Positions 34,819-43,307 of a stretch of DNA of 64,000 nucleotides are shown in pieces. Both the position numbers and the translations under genes were made by a program. This stretch comes from Paracoccaceae bacterium (GTDB lineage Bacteria; Pseudomonadota; Alphaproteobacteria; Rhodobacterales; Rhodobacteraceae): NCBI GenBank assembly GCA_004153385.1, contig SDAL01000002.1:62001-126000 (forward strand). The letters run 5' to 3'. Positions within the stretch are counted from its first letter, which is position 1. Each line of letters starts with the position of its first letter. The notes under the pieces were generated by a model. That model searched no databases and was not told where the DNA came from. It saw only the letters and a program-made list of their open reading frames with translations.

Positions 34819-36152
34819 TGGCTTACCTCTTTGGTGGTGGTGGGTTCAAGATAGCCGGTCACGGCATGGCGTTTGTCCAGCACCAGCTTGGCCGCTGCCA
34901 TCACATCGTCGGGCGTCACCTCGTCGAGCGTATCGGGCCAGTCTTGCACATCGTCGATCGAAAAGCCCGATGCCAGCGCCGCGCCGTAGCGCTGCGCCAG
35001 ACCTTGCACATTGTCCTGGGCGTATATTTCGCCTGCGTGGATTTGTGTCTTGATCCGGTCGAAGCGGTCGGAATCCACGCCCTCTTGCATGAATTCGGCA
35101 ATCGCGCGGTCCAGCGCCTTCTCGGCCTCGGGCAGGGGGACGTCTGCGGCAGGCAGGACCGAGAGGGTAAACGTGGTCTGGTCGACCGACAGGCCGCTAT
35201 AATGCGCGCCCACATAGATTGCCTCGCCAGAGCCGAAAATCAGTTTTTGCCCCAAAACGGAGGTTTGCGAATTGCCGCCCAGAATCTCTGCCAGAACGGT
35301 CAGGGCGGCGGCCTGTTTCTGATCGCCGGGATTACGCTCGGGGGCCAGATAGCTGCGGCTGACAGAGGGCTGGGCCACACGGGGATCGGCATAGCTGAGC
35401 CTGCGCTCGGCCAGTTGCGGTGGTTCTTGTGGGCGAACACGCTCTGGCAGGCCGGTATTGGCGGCAATGGGGCCGTAATACTCTGCCGCAAGCGATTTTA
35501 CCTCCTCTGGCGTGACATCGCCCGCCACCACCAGCACGGCATTATTGGGGGCGTAGTAGCGCTTGTACCATGCGATCGCGTCGTCGCGTGTCAGGCCTTC
35601 CATCTCATCGCGCCAGCCGATCACCGGCGTACCATAGGGGGAATTGAGATATTGCGCGGCGTTTGTCTGCTCGGCAAACAATGCGCTCGGGTCGCTGTCG
35701 GTGCGCTGGGCGCGTTCTTCCAAGATCACCTCGCGCTCTGTCTTCCAGTCATCGGGCGAGATTTGCAGATTGTGCATCCGGTCCGCTTCCATCTTCATGA
35801 TGAGCGGCAGGCGATCTGCGGCGATACGCTGGAAATAGGCGGTGTAATCATAGCTGGTGAACGCATTGTCCGAGCCGCCATTGGCGGATACGGTTTTCGA
35901 CAATTCACCGGCGGCAAGCGTATCTGTGCCTTTGAACATCAGATGTTCTAGGTAATGTGCGATACCGGATTTTCCCCGCACCTCATCGGCCGATCCGGTT
36001 TTGTACCAGACCATCTGCACCACGACCGGCGCGCGATGGTCTTCGATCACCACCGTCTGCAACCCGTTCTCCAGCGTGAAAGAGCTGACATCTGCAGCCA
36101 ACGCAGGAACGCCGCAAAGGCTAATGGCAGTGACAAGGCATGCGCGCAACAT
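34815..36152 (-). CDS. M16 family zinc metallopeptidase, catalytic subunit
   Basis: A 445-residue periplasmic protease. A signal peptide (LVTAISLCGVPALAA) is followed by an M16 domain with the inverted zinc motif HYLEH (about residues 66-70) and the downstream Glu in EREVILEE. The C-terminal homologous domain completes the clamshell. It is predicted to degrade small peptides or signal remnants, acting as a heterodimer with the adjacent inactive paralogue. The ATG at 36152 gives a proper signal peptide. An upstream in-frame extension to 36578 runs antisense through the DUF3035 gap and lacks a signal. Confidence 0.92.
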   Translation of the reverse strand: MLRACLVTAISLCGVPALAADVSSFTLENGLQTVVIEDHRAPVVVQMVWYKTGSADEVRGKSGIAHYLEHLMFKGTDTLAAGELSKTVSANGGSDNAFTSYDYTAYFQRIAADRLPLIMKMEADRMHNLQISPDDWKTEREVILEERAQRTDSDPSALFAEQTNAAQYLNSPYGTPVIGWRDEMEGLTRDDAIAWYKRYYAPNNAVLVVAGDVTPEEVKSLAAEYYGPIAANTGLPERVRPQEPPQLAERRLSYADPRVAQPSVSRSYLAPERNPGDQKQAAALTVLAEILGGNSQTSVLGQKLIFGSGEAIYVGAHYSGLSVDQTTFTLSVLPAADVPLPEAEKALDRAIAEFMQEGVDSDRFDRIKTQIHAGEIYAQDNVQGLAQRYGAALASGFSIDDVQDWPDTLDEVTPDDVMAAAKLVLDKRHAVTGYLEPTTTKEVSQ

Positions 36153-36270
36153 TGGGACCTCTTTGTTTTGCCCCAACTTACCGGAACTCCGCCCACCGAC
36201 AACCCGCATGACACGATGTTGATGCCCGATCTTCGGGTTGTAACGGATTATTTGAAGATATCTCGGGCGA

Positions 36271-36804
36271 TTACTCCGCCACAGACCCCGATGGCGGGGC
36301 AGAGGGGGTCTTGGCACCGGCACGGCGCCAGCGCTCCAACTCGGCCGACTGGTCAAGTGACATCGGACCATAGGCTTGGCTGTAGACGCTTTTGCCAAAG
36401 GCGCGATCCAGCAGGCGGCCCTTGTTGTTTTTACGGTACTCCAGATCGCTGGCGGCCAGTTCGGCGCGGATCGACGGATCGACGCCTGCGCGGCTGGCAT
36501 AGGCCACCAAGGCAGTATCGGTGATGCGTCCGGTGCGCTGCAGGCTGGCCGGATTGCCGCCCAAGGCGGCCACGGCATCGGCTTGCGGCGTGGGGTCAGT
36601 CAGATTGCTGCCACCCGGTGTAGGGCGGGGCAGGTTGTTTATATCCTGTGGCATCTGCAACGGCTTTGTCGGCAGGATCGCGAACTCATCCGGGCCGGGC
36701 CGGCTGGTGCGCAAATTCATCAAGTTTGGGGCGTCCCCGCCACCACAGGCAGAAAGGGTCAATACCGCCGCGATAGCGATCCCGAGCTTGTTTGCTGCTG
36801 GCAT
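36271..36804 (-). CDS. DUF3035 domain-containing lipoprotein
   Basis: A 177-residue predicted lipoprotein with lipobox LSAC (Cys20) after a short signal, then CGGGDAPNLMNLRTSRPGPDEFAILPTKPL, which is the conserved DUF3035 core. This N-terminal PDEFAVLP-like motif resembles the start of BamF in Rhodobacter, so an outer-membrane-assembly role is possible but is inference. A central alanine-rich region and a basic segment (YRKNNKGRLLDRAFG) follow. Starts at 36816 or 36819 are also possible. The chosen ATG has GGAG six bases upstream. It lies just downstream of lspA. Confidence 0.8.
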   Translation of the reverse strand: MPAANKLGIAIAAVLTLSACGGGDAPNLMNLRTSRPGPDEFAILPTKPLQMPQDINNLPRPTPGGSNLTDPTPQADAVAALGGNPASLQRTGRITDTALVAYASRAGVDPSIRAELAASDLEYRKNNKGRLLDRAFGKSVYSQAYGPMSLDQSAELERWRRAGAKTPSAPPSGSVAE

Positions 36805-36871
36805 TGGCCACTCCATCATCGAACTTGACCTTCCTTAACCTATTGTCTGGGCGACGTCACGCCCCAATGGT

Positions 36872-37360
36872 CTAGTGTTTCTTGTTGGGTTTCTTATCAC
36901 CGGTAAACAGCGCCAAGCCAATGGCCCCGATGAAAATTGCGATATCGGCGACGTTGAATGAAAACGGATTGCGCCATCCGGGTAGGGACATATTTATGAA
37001 ATCCGCCACTGCGCCGTAGAGCAGGCGGTCAATCACGTTGCCCATCGCGCCACCGATCAGGATGCCCGCGCTGGCCTGCACGCGTGGGGTGCTGGGTTTG
37101 CGTGCAATCCAGATCCACACCCAGACGGAAATCACCACTGCAAGCGCGATCAGAATCCAGCGCGTCAGGTTGGCATCACCTGCAAACAGGCCGAAATTCA
37201 CCCCCCTGTTCCACGCCATGCGGAAATTCAGCCAAGGCGGCACCACATCGATACGCCCCAAACGGTCAAGCTGCATCAGATGCACGACAAGATATTTGGA
37301 GAGCTGATCCAATAGCAGCACGCCTGCTGCCCAGCCAGTTGCAAGTCGCATGAAGCCCAT
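36872..37360 (-). CDS. lspA: Lipoprotein signal peptidase (signal peptidase II)
   Basis: A 162-residue inner-membrane aspartyl protease that removes signal peptides from prolipoproteins. Four transmembrane helices are visible. The catalytic dyad is Asp111 (GNVIDRL) and Asp120 (GAVADF), and the conserved NRGVNFGLF motif (N51-F59) is present. The product would process the several lipoproteins in this window (MltB-like, LptE, DUF3576, DUF3035). ATG 37360 is taken as the start, although one nine bases in (37351) cannot be excluded. It is followed by the DUF3035 lipoprotein gene on the same strand. Confidence 0.94.
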   Translation of the reverse strand: MGFMRLATGWAAGVLLLDQLSKYLVVHLMQLDRLGRIDVVPPWLNFRMAWNRGVNFGLFAGDANLTRWILIALAVVISVWVWIWIARKPSTPRVQASAGILIGGAMGNVIDRLLYGAVADFINMSLPGWRNPFSFNVADIAIFIGAIGLALFTGDKKPNKKH

Positions 37361-37458
37361 CCGTTTTCTTTTGCCTGTTCCCTATGCCTTGAAACATGGG
37401 ACGGGGGCAAGTCATGGCGGTGGCCCGCTGGCGGAGCCATGCCTGCGGCCCAAAGAAG

Positions 37459-37486
37459 AACGGGACGCCGCAACCGGCATCCCGTC
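37459..37486 (-). terminator. Probable terminator after purH
   Basis: A ten-pair stem with one mismatch (CGGGACGCCG with CGGCATCCCG, loop about four bases) lies about 57 bases after the purH stop. On the minus strand it is followed by TTCTTCTTT. Confidence 0.6.
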
Positions 37487-37542
37487 ATATGGCTTTGCAA
37501 AACCTTGATGCGCGCCGCCATACTGGCGCGCGCAGGCACGGC

Positions 37543-39129
37543 TTAGTGGCGGAAGTGGCGCATACCGGTAAAGACCATCGCCAGACCGCGCTCGTTGGCG
37601 GCATCAATCACATCCTGATCGCGCATCGAACCACCGGGCTGAATGATCGCGGTTGCACCGGCTTCGGCGGCGGTGATCAGGCCATCGGCGAAGGGGAAGA
37701 ACGCATCCGACGCCACGACAGAGCCTATGGTGGGCGTGTCGTCCATGTTGCAGGCGTCTTTCATATCTTCGGCTTTGCGTGCTGCGATCCGGGTCGAATC
37801 AACACGGCTCATCTGGCCCGCACCGACGCCCACGGTCGCGCCGTCCTTTACGTAGATGATGGCGTTGGATTTCACATGCTTGGCCACTTTCCACGCGAAC
37901 AGAAGATCTTGCAGTTCCTGTTCGGAGGGTTTGCGCTCTGTCACGACCTTCAGATCATCAAGTGTGATCGCGCCGTTGTCCTTGTCTTGCACCAGAAGAC
38001 CTCCGGCCACCTGCCGGTACGTGGTAATCGCCGCATTCAGATCCGGCAGGCCCCCTGTTTCAAGCAGACGCACGTTTTTCTTGCGCGCAATGACCTCTTT
38101 GGCGGCGTCATCAACGGCAGGCGCGATGATCACTTCCGAGAAGATCTGTGTGATCTCTTCGGCGGTTGCCGCGTCCAGTGTCTGGTTCAGCGCGATGATG
38201 CCGCCAAAGGCCGAAGTGCGGTCGCAATCAAAGGCGCGTTTATAGGCTTCGGCCAGGGTTGCGCCGGTCGCCACACCACAAGGGTTGGCGTGTTTGATGA
38301 TGGCCACAGCCGGTGTCTGGGTGCCGAATTCCGCCACCAGTTCAAAGGCGGCATCTGTGTCGTTGATGTTGTTATAGCTCAGCTCTTTGCCTTGCAGCTG
38401 CTTGGCTGTGGCCACACCCGGACGGTTCGTGCCATCCAGATAGAACGCGGCCTGCTGGTGGGGGTTCTCGCCATAGCGCAGAGTTTGCGCCAGCTCGCCT
38501 GCAAAGGCGCGGCGGCGCGGTGTCTCTTGTTTGATCGCGCCAGCCATCCATGTCGAGACAGAGGCATCATAGGCCGCGGTGCGTGCATAGGCGATTTGTG
38601 CCAGATTCTGGCGGAACGCATAGCTGGTCGCGCCGTCGTTTTCGTCCAGTTCTTTCAGAACGGCCTCATAATCCTCGACATCCACAACAGTACCAACGAA
38701 TCCGTGGTTTTTTGCGGCCGCGCGGATCATCGCTGGACCACCGATATCGATGTTCTCGATGCAGGTATCGTAATCGGCACCTTTGGCAACAGTGGCCTCG
38801 AACGGGTACAGATTGACCACAAGCAGATCGATTTCCAGAATGTCATGCGCTTTGAGGGCGGCCAGATGTTCGTCATTATCGCGCAGCGCCAGCAGGCCCC
38901 CATGCACTTTGGGATGCAGCGTCTTGACGCGGCCGTCCATCATCTCCGGAAATCCTGTGACATCGGCCACATCGCGCACGCTCAGGCCCGCTTCGCGCAG
39001 GGCTTTGGCGGTACCGCCGGTGGACAGCAACTCCACGCCGCGGGCGGCCAGTGCTTGGGCAAACTCAATCAGGCCGGTTTTATCAGAGACGGAAATCAGG
39101 GCACGGGTCAGGGGAACGGTGCGGGTCAC
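37543..39129 (-). CDS. purH: Bifunctional AICAR transformylase/IMP cyclohydrolase
   Basis: A 528-residue enzyme for the last two steps of IMP synthesis. The N-terminal MGS-like cyclohydrolase domain (about residues 1-200) begins [12 protein letters not shown] and contains [16 protein letters not shown]. The C-terminal transformylase domain has the [12 protein letters not shown] motif with the catalytic Lys-His. Both halves look intact and the length is standard (about 529). The start codon is GTG at 39129, with AAGGAT upstream. The downstream order purH, lspA, DUF3035 is common in Rhodobacterales. Confidence 0.97.
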   Translation of the reverse strand: MTRTVPLTRALISVSDKTGLIEFAQALAARGVELLSTGGTAKALREAGLSVRDVADVTGFPEMMDGRVKTLHPKVHGGLLALRDNDEHLAALKAHDILEIDLLVVNLYPFEATVAKGADYDTCIENIDIGGPAMIRAAAKNHGFVGTVVDVEDYEAVLKELDENDGATSYAFRQNLAQIAYARTAAYDASVSTWMAGAIKQETPRRRAFAGELAQTLRYGENPHQQAAFYLDGTNRPGVATAKQLQGKELSYNNINDTDAAFELVAEFGTQTPAVAIIKHANPCGVATGATLAEAYKRAFDCDRTSAFGGIIALNQTLDAATAEEITQIFSEVIIAPAVDDAAKEVIARKKNVRLLETGGLPDLNAAITTYRQVAGGLLVQDKDNGAITLDDLKVVTERKPSEQELQDLLFAWKVAKHVKSNAIIYVKDGATVGVGAGQMSRVDSTRIAARKAEDMKDACNMDDTPTIGSVVASDAFFPFADGLITAAEAGATAIIQPGGSMRDQDVIDAANERGLAMVFTGMRHFRH

Positions 39130-39599
39130 GAGGCAGCATCCTTCGGTTCAACTATCCAAATCTGTGCGACCACCGGTTGGTGGTGGATCGCATCTGGGCG
39201 CGGGCGTAGCCTGTGGTGGCGTGAAGGTCCAGTTAAACCGCGCTTTTGCTGCATGCGATGCAAGGGGAGCGGGGCGCGTGGCGGTCCTGTTTGCGCGGCC
39301 GGGGGTGCAAGCGGGGGGCAGGAGCCGTGTTATCTTGGTGGCAATATCAAGATGATGCGCGCCCTGTCGCGCGTTTGATGGCCAGAATGCCTGTACCAAA
39401 GCCGCGCCACCTTCAGGCGCGGGGGAGACGGCTTTGGCGCTCGCATGCGGTATGGGCCGGATCCGGCGGGCACTGCTGCGTCGAATCATGCCGCCGCGCG
39501 TCACGCACAGACAGACGGGTGCAATGGCACCTTTCTCGCGCCCGTCTGTATTGTTGGCTCGCCTGTGTCTTGAACCGCCTATATCCTTGCAAAGATCGC
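39130..39599. other. 470-base gap between rsmB and purH
   Basis: No convincing gene on either strand. Open frames here lack ribosome sites and use codons unlike the neighbours. An inverted repeat (ACAGACGGG at 39511-39519 and CCCGTCTGT at 39541-39549, 21-base loop) lies about 50 bases after the rsmB stop. It has no T run, so it may be a weak terminator or a binding site. In many Rhodobacterales I recall a heparinase II/III-like gene between rsmB and purH; none is seen here. Confidence 0.55.
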
Positions 39600-40871
39600 T
39601 CAGCCGCCGAATGTCAGCGTGGCGATATAAAAGCCGTCCATGCCGCCGCGCTCCGCCCAGTAATCAGGGCGCAGACGTATGCCGCCTTCAGGGGTGTGCC
39701 AGTCTGCCTCTATCCCCGGCAGGTCCAGCGGTAGGGGTTTCAAGCCGGTGTGACGGGCCAGTGCGGCGCTTGTTTGCATCTCGCCCTCTTCTGGCAGCAA
39801 CGAACAGGTGACATAGGTCAGTCGTCCGCCGGGCTTTAACCAGCTGAGTGCGCGGTCAAGCATCTCTGCCTGAAGGGCGAAGAGCGCCTTGATCGATTGC
39901 GCGTCCTTGATCAGCGGCAGTTCGGGATGGCGCCGGATTGTGCCCGTGGCCGAGCAGGGCGCATCAAGCAAAATGGCATCGAAGGGCGCATCAGGGACCC
40001 AATGCAGGGCGTCTGCGGCAATGACCTCGGCGCTCAATCCGCAGCGCTCAAGGTTTTCATGCAGGCGCTCCAGTCGCGGTTGCGACATGTCGAGGGCTGT
40101 CACGTCCGCGCCGGTTGCCGCCAGCTGCATGGTCTTGCCACCGGGGGCTGCGCATAAATCAAGCACCCGTTCGCCCGCCTGCGCCCCCAGTGCTTTGGCG
40201 GCAATCGCTGCGGCGGCATCCTGCACCCACCATGCGCCCTCATCGAACCCCGGAAGGTCCCGCACGCGGCCGGGATTGTGAAGGCGAAGCGATCCGGTCG
40301 GCAGGATATCCGCGCCCAGCTCTTCAGCCCAATGTTCAGGGGTCTCTTTCACACTCAGATCCAGCGGTGCCCCCGCCAGATGGGCGGCTTCCATCTGCTG
40401 GACGCTGGCCTTGCCGTAGCTGGACATCAGGCGACCGCGCAGCCAGCCGGGCAGAGCAGGCGGTGGCAGGGTCTGCCAGCGCGGCAGATCGGCTGCGACC
40501 TTGCGCAATACCGCGTTTACCAGCCCCGCATAGCTGTCGGTCTTCTTGCCGCCAGAACGACACAGCGTGACGGCGGCATCCACCACCCCATGGGCCGCGC
40601 CGCCTTCTGCGCATAGCTCCACCGTTGCCAGCCGCAACAGCGCCAGTATGTCGGGGGTGGGTTTGCGCCGCATGAACGGCTTGAGCATGCGATCTGCCTG
40701 ATCAAGATGGCGGAGCGTTGCGGTGGCCAGGCGCTGGGCGCGCGCACGGTCGCCCGGTGTCAGCCCGTCAAGCGCGTCCATCGCGATTTGTTCTGCCAAT
40801 GACAGACGGTCGTCAAGGGCGCCCACAATCAAACCAAGGGCGGCGTGGCGGGCAGGGTCGGGTCTGGCCAT
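39600..40871 (-). CDS. rsmB: RsmB-type 16S rRNA (cytosine-C5) methyltransferase
   Basis: A 423-residue SAM-dependent RNA methyltransferase of the Sun/RsmB family. The N-terminal NusB-like RNA-binding helical domain (about residues 1-130) is followed by the methyltransferase domain. SAM is bound by VLDLCAAPGGKTMQLAA, and the two catalytic cysteines lie in LLDAPCSATGT and YVTCSLLPEEGE. E. coli RsmB methylates C967 of 16S rRNA. The target here is by homology. The start overlaps nothing. A divergent SDHAF4-like gene begins 73 bases away. Confidence 0.92.
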   Translation of the reverse strand: MARPDPARHAALGLIVGALDDRLSLAEQIAMDALDGLTPGDRARAQRLATATLRHLDQADRMLKPFMRRKPTPDILALLRLATVELCAEGGAAHGVVDAAVTLCRSGGKKTDSYAGLVNAVLRKVAADLPRWQTLPPPALPGWLRGRLMSSYGKASVQQMEAAHLAGAPLDLSVKETPEHWAEELGADILPTGSLRLHNPGRVRDLPGFDEGAWWVQDAAAAIAAKALGAQAGERVLDLCAAPGGKTMQLAATGADVTALDMSQPRLERLHENLERCGLSAEVIAADALHWVPDAPFDAILLDAPCSATGTIRRHPELPLIKDAQSIKALFALQAEMLDRALSWLKPGGRLTYVTCSLLPEEGEMQTSAALARHTGLKPLPLDLPGIEADWHTPEGGIRLRPDYWAERGGMDGFYIATLTFGG

Positions 40872-40943
40872 CAGGGCCTCCGGCTTGTGAGGATTGGCTT
40901 TGCCGCCTATATCAAAGCAAGGTTCATGACAAGGAGCACCCTA

Positions 40944-41126
40944 ATGTCTGAAGATGCAAACAAAGCTTTGCCCGCAGCCGCACAGCGCGCCCTGGCGGAG
41001 GCAGAAGAACGTCGCCGGGCGGCAAAGGCCGACGCAGCCCTGCCCACAGAGTTGGGTGGACGAGACGGGCCGGAGCCTGTGCGCTACGGAGATTGGGAGA
41101 AAAAGGGGCTGGCAATCGACTTCTGA
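40944..41126 (+). CDS. DUF1674 protein, SDHAF4-like
   Basis: A 60-residue protein ending in GPEPVRYGDWEKKGLAIDF, the diagnostic C-terminal motif of DUF1674/SDHAF4. In mitochondria and yeast the homologue helps load flavinylated succinate dehydrogenase subunit A into complex II. An equivalent role in alphaproteobacteria is likely but inferred. The N-terminal half is an Ala/Glu/Arg-rich helix (AAAQRALAEAEERRRAAKADAA). AAGGAGCACCCTA precedes the ATG at 40944. No sdh genes are nearby. A large palindrome follows. Confidence 0.88.
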   Translation: MSEDANKALPAAAQRALAEAEERRRAAKADAALPTELGGRDGPEPVRYGDWEKKGLAIDF

Positions 41127-41210
41127 TCGCCACCTACATCCCGCTGTAGTGGCCTGCGGTTTGTTCAGATTGCCCGCCACTGGGTCCGGAGGGGGCCAGT
41201 GTCCCCCGAC

Positions 41211-41245
41211 CGCGCCTTGCGGGGTTCGATGCCCCGCAAGGCGCG
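41211..41245. repeat. Perfect 14-base inverted repeat
   Basis: CGCGCCTTGCGGGG (41211-41224) and CCCCGCAAGGCGCG (41232-41245) with a seven-base loop, between the SDHAF4-like gene and the aminotransferase gene. The next 30 bases repeat related CCCCGC/GCGGG elements and end GGGTATTTT. This could be a terminator or a REP-like element. Confidence 0.8.
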
Positions 41246-41329
41246 AGCCCCGCTCTTGCGGGATGGGTATTTTGCGATCATGCGCGCGTCGGCCTTGCGT
41301 CCAGCGTTGAACATGCTAGCCATTTGCGC

Positions 41330-42439
41330 ATGACTGGACCCAGATATACCCGCCTCATTTCGTCACTGCCTGCCTCCGTTCCCTTCATCGGGCCGGAAAC
41401 GCTGGAACGCGAGCGCGATCGCGCCTTCACGGCCCGGCTTGGCGCCAATGAAAACGGCTTTGGCCCCTCGCCGCATGCGGTGGCCGCGATGGCGGCCGAA
41501 GCGGGCGCTATTTGGAAATATGGCGATAGCACATCGCTGAAGCTGCGCGAGGCCCTTGGCCGGTTCCACCAGCGGCCCGCCGATACGATTGTCATAGGCG
41601 AAGGTGTTGATGGCCTGCTGGGAAATCTGGTGCGCCTGCTGATCGAGCCGGGTGACGCGGTTGTAACTTCAGATGGTGCTTATCCTACCTTCAATTTCCA
41701 TGTCACCGGGTTTGGTGGTGTCTTGCACAAGGTGCCCTATCACGACGACCGCGAAGATCCCCAAGCGCTCTTGCAAAAAGCCCGCGAGGTCGATGCCAAG
41801 CTGATCTATCTCGCCAATCCCGACAATCCCATGGGGAGCTGGCACGAGGCCGGTGTGATCGAGGATATGATCGCGCAATTGCCCGAGGGCGTTTTGCTGG
41901 TGCTGGACGAGGCCTATGTCGAAATGGCGCCGGAGGCGGCAGTCCCGACGGTCGCGGTTGACGATCCGCGTGTGATCCGGATGCGGACATTCTCCAAACA
42001 CTACGGACTTGCGGGCGCGCGCGTGGGCTATGCCATGGCAGCAGCGGAGCTGATCGCACAGTTCGAAAAGGTCCGAAACCATTTCGGTGTGAACCGCGTC
42101 GCACAGGCAGGGGCGCTGGCCGCTCTCAATGACACCACATGGTCGGTGTACATGACCCGCCTGATCAGTGGTGCACGCACGCGCATCGCCCAGATCGCGC
42201 AAGAAAACGGTCTGCAGCCCCTGCCGTCTGCCACCAATTTCGTGGCAATCGATTGCGGTGCGGATGGGGCGTTTGCCCGCGCGGTTCTGGAGGCACTGGC
42301 CGAAGAAGATGTCTTCGTGCGCATGCCAGCGGTGGCACCGATGGATCGCTGTATCCGCGTGTCTTGCGCGCCAGCAGACGAGCTGGACCGGTTTGCCGCA
42401 GCCTTGCCTGTGGCCTTGCGTCGGGCGCGACAGCGATAG
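41330..42439 (+). CDS. Class I/II PLP-dependent aminotransferase, histidinol-phosphate aminotransferase-like
   Basis: A 369-residue fold-type I aminotransferase. The PLP-binding lysine is Lys223 in RTFSKHYGLAGARVGY, a motif typical of HisC-like enzymes. LANPDNPMG (about 161-169) and LDEAYVEMA (192-200) complete the cofactor pocket. The N-terminal LGANENGFGPSP matches the HisC substrate loop. No his genes are adjacent, so it could be the histidine-pathway enzyme, an aromatic aminotransferase or a PLP decarboxylase relative. I therefore give no symbol. ATG 41330 is used. TTG 41324 is possible. No strong ribosome site is visible. Confidence 0.85.
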   Translation: MTGPRYTRLISSLPASVPFIGPETLERERDRAFTARLGANENGFGPSPHAVAAMAAEAGAIWKYGDSTSLKLREALGRFHQRPADTIVIGEGVDGLLGNLVRLLIEPGDAVVTSDGAYPTFNFHVTGFGGVLHKVPYHDDREDPQALLQKAREVDAKLIYLANPDNPMGSWHEAGVIEDMIAQLPEGVLLVLDEAYVEMAPEAAVPTVAVDDPRVIRMRTFSKHYGLAGARVGYAMAAAELIAQFEKVRNHFGVNRVAQAGALAALNDTTWSVYMTRLISGARTRIAQIAQENGLQPLPSATNFVAIDCGADGAFARAVLEALAEEDVFVRMPAVAPMDRCIRVSCAPADELDRFAAALPVALRRARQR

Positions 42440-42537
42440 GCGGCTTTCGGACGCTTCACGGCCGGCTCGCCCAGTGGTGATTTGCGCGGCGCGCTATCCC
42501 GGCGCAGATTTTCTGTCACCCGTAACAGGAGGGACAG

Positions 42538-42927
42538 ATGAGCCGTTTCAGACGTGCCCAGAGAATCGCGATGCTTAGTCCGCTGGCTTTTGCGCTGGCT
42601 TTCGGGGCTTATGCCGATCCCGCGCGGCAGATGACGCTATCGCCTGAAGCCGTTGCAACAGCGGAGGCATCGCCTGCCACGGAAGGATTGGTGCAAGCGC
42701 AGCAGGCCATGATCCACGCCTTGCCAAGCGGATATAGCGGAAATGTGGATCTGGATTTCGTCCGCCAGATGGTGCCCCAGAAACGTGCCGCCATCGCAAT
42801 GGCGGAAGTGGTGCGCGATTACGGCGCCGATCCTGAAGTGCGCCACGCGGCCAAAGGCATCATGGACGACGATCAGGCCGAACTGGACTGGTTGGTCGAC
42901 TGGCTGGAAAAGCATGGCCAGCCCTGA
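42538..42927 (+). CDS. DUF305-like exported protein lacking the usual histidines
   Basis: A 129-residue protein with a signal peptide (LSPLAFALAFGAYA) and a helical domain of the DUF305 type: NVDLDFVRQMVPQKRAAIAMAEVV, then DPEVRHAAKGIMDDDQAELDWLVDWL. In typical DUF305 proteins the equivalent reads DFXXXMXXHHXXAI, and those histidines are thought to bind copper or other metals. Here they are Gln-Lys, so metal binding may be lost or changed. AGGAGGGACAG precedes the ATG, a strong ribosome site. It lies downstream of the aminotransferase gene. It is presumably periplasmic. Confidence 0.78.
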   Translation: MSRFRRAQRIAMLSPLAFALAFGAYADPARQMTLSPEAVATAEASPATEGLVQAQQAMIHALPSGYSGNVDLDFVRQMVPQKRAAIAMAEVVRDYGADPEVRHAAKGIMDDDQAELDWLVDWLEKHGQP

Positions 42928-43307
42928 TCCTGTCTGGCCCGATACTGTTCGAGATGCCCCGCGGTATATACGGGCTGCGGTTTGTCGCCTGAAGGGGCAG
43001 GGCTGAGGGCCGTCTGCGCACGCTGGCTTTCATCGCGCTGGCTTTGATCACACGGGTCTTCATGGCGCGTGGCACATCATCGCGTCCGGCCGCGCCCCTG
43101 TGCCGGTTGATATGGCCAAACCCAGCCTTGCACCTGTGACCCAGCGTCTGTGCAAAACACCGGGCACCCGCCTTGAGGTGAAGCCCCGCCAGTCCGCCGC
43201 CCGGCGTGATGTCGTCAAGATCAATGCCCGCTGAAAGCCCGTGCGCGCAGCTTTGCCGCCCGGCGCTTCCAAGGTTCATCGGCGTGGGGTCACTTCTCCT
43301 TTGACAG
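42928..43307. other. 380-base gap with a possible gene remnant
   Basis: No accepted gene. A + strand frame without a good start is open from 43007 to a TGA at 43232-43234. Its second half (ATG 43112 onward) encodes a basic peptide beginning MAKPSLAPVTQRLC and uses codons like the neighbours. It may be a 40-residue small protein or the remaining 3' end of a deleted gene. Frames on the other strand show poorer codon use. Confidence 0.35.

Noticed and set aside
37396-39378. 660-codon frame antisense to purH
   Set aside because: It mirrors the purH codons and gives a Cys/His/Arg-rich product with no family features. purH itself is unambiguous.
39148-39504. 118-codon minus-strand frame between rsmB and purH
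   Set aside because: Pro/Ala/Arg-rich with poor codon use and no start signal. It does not resemble a heparinase end.
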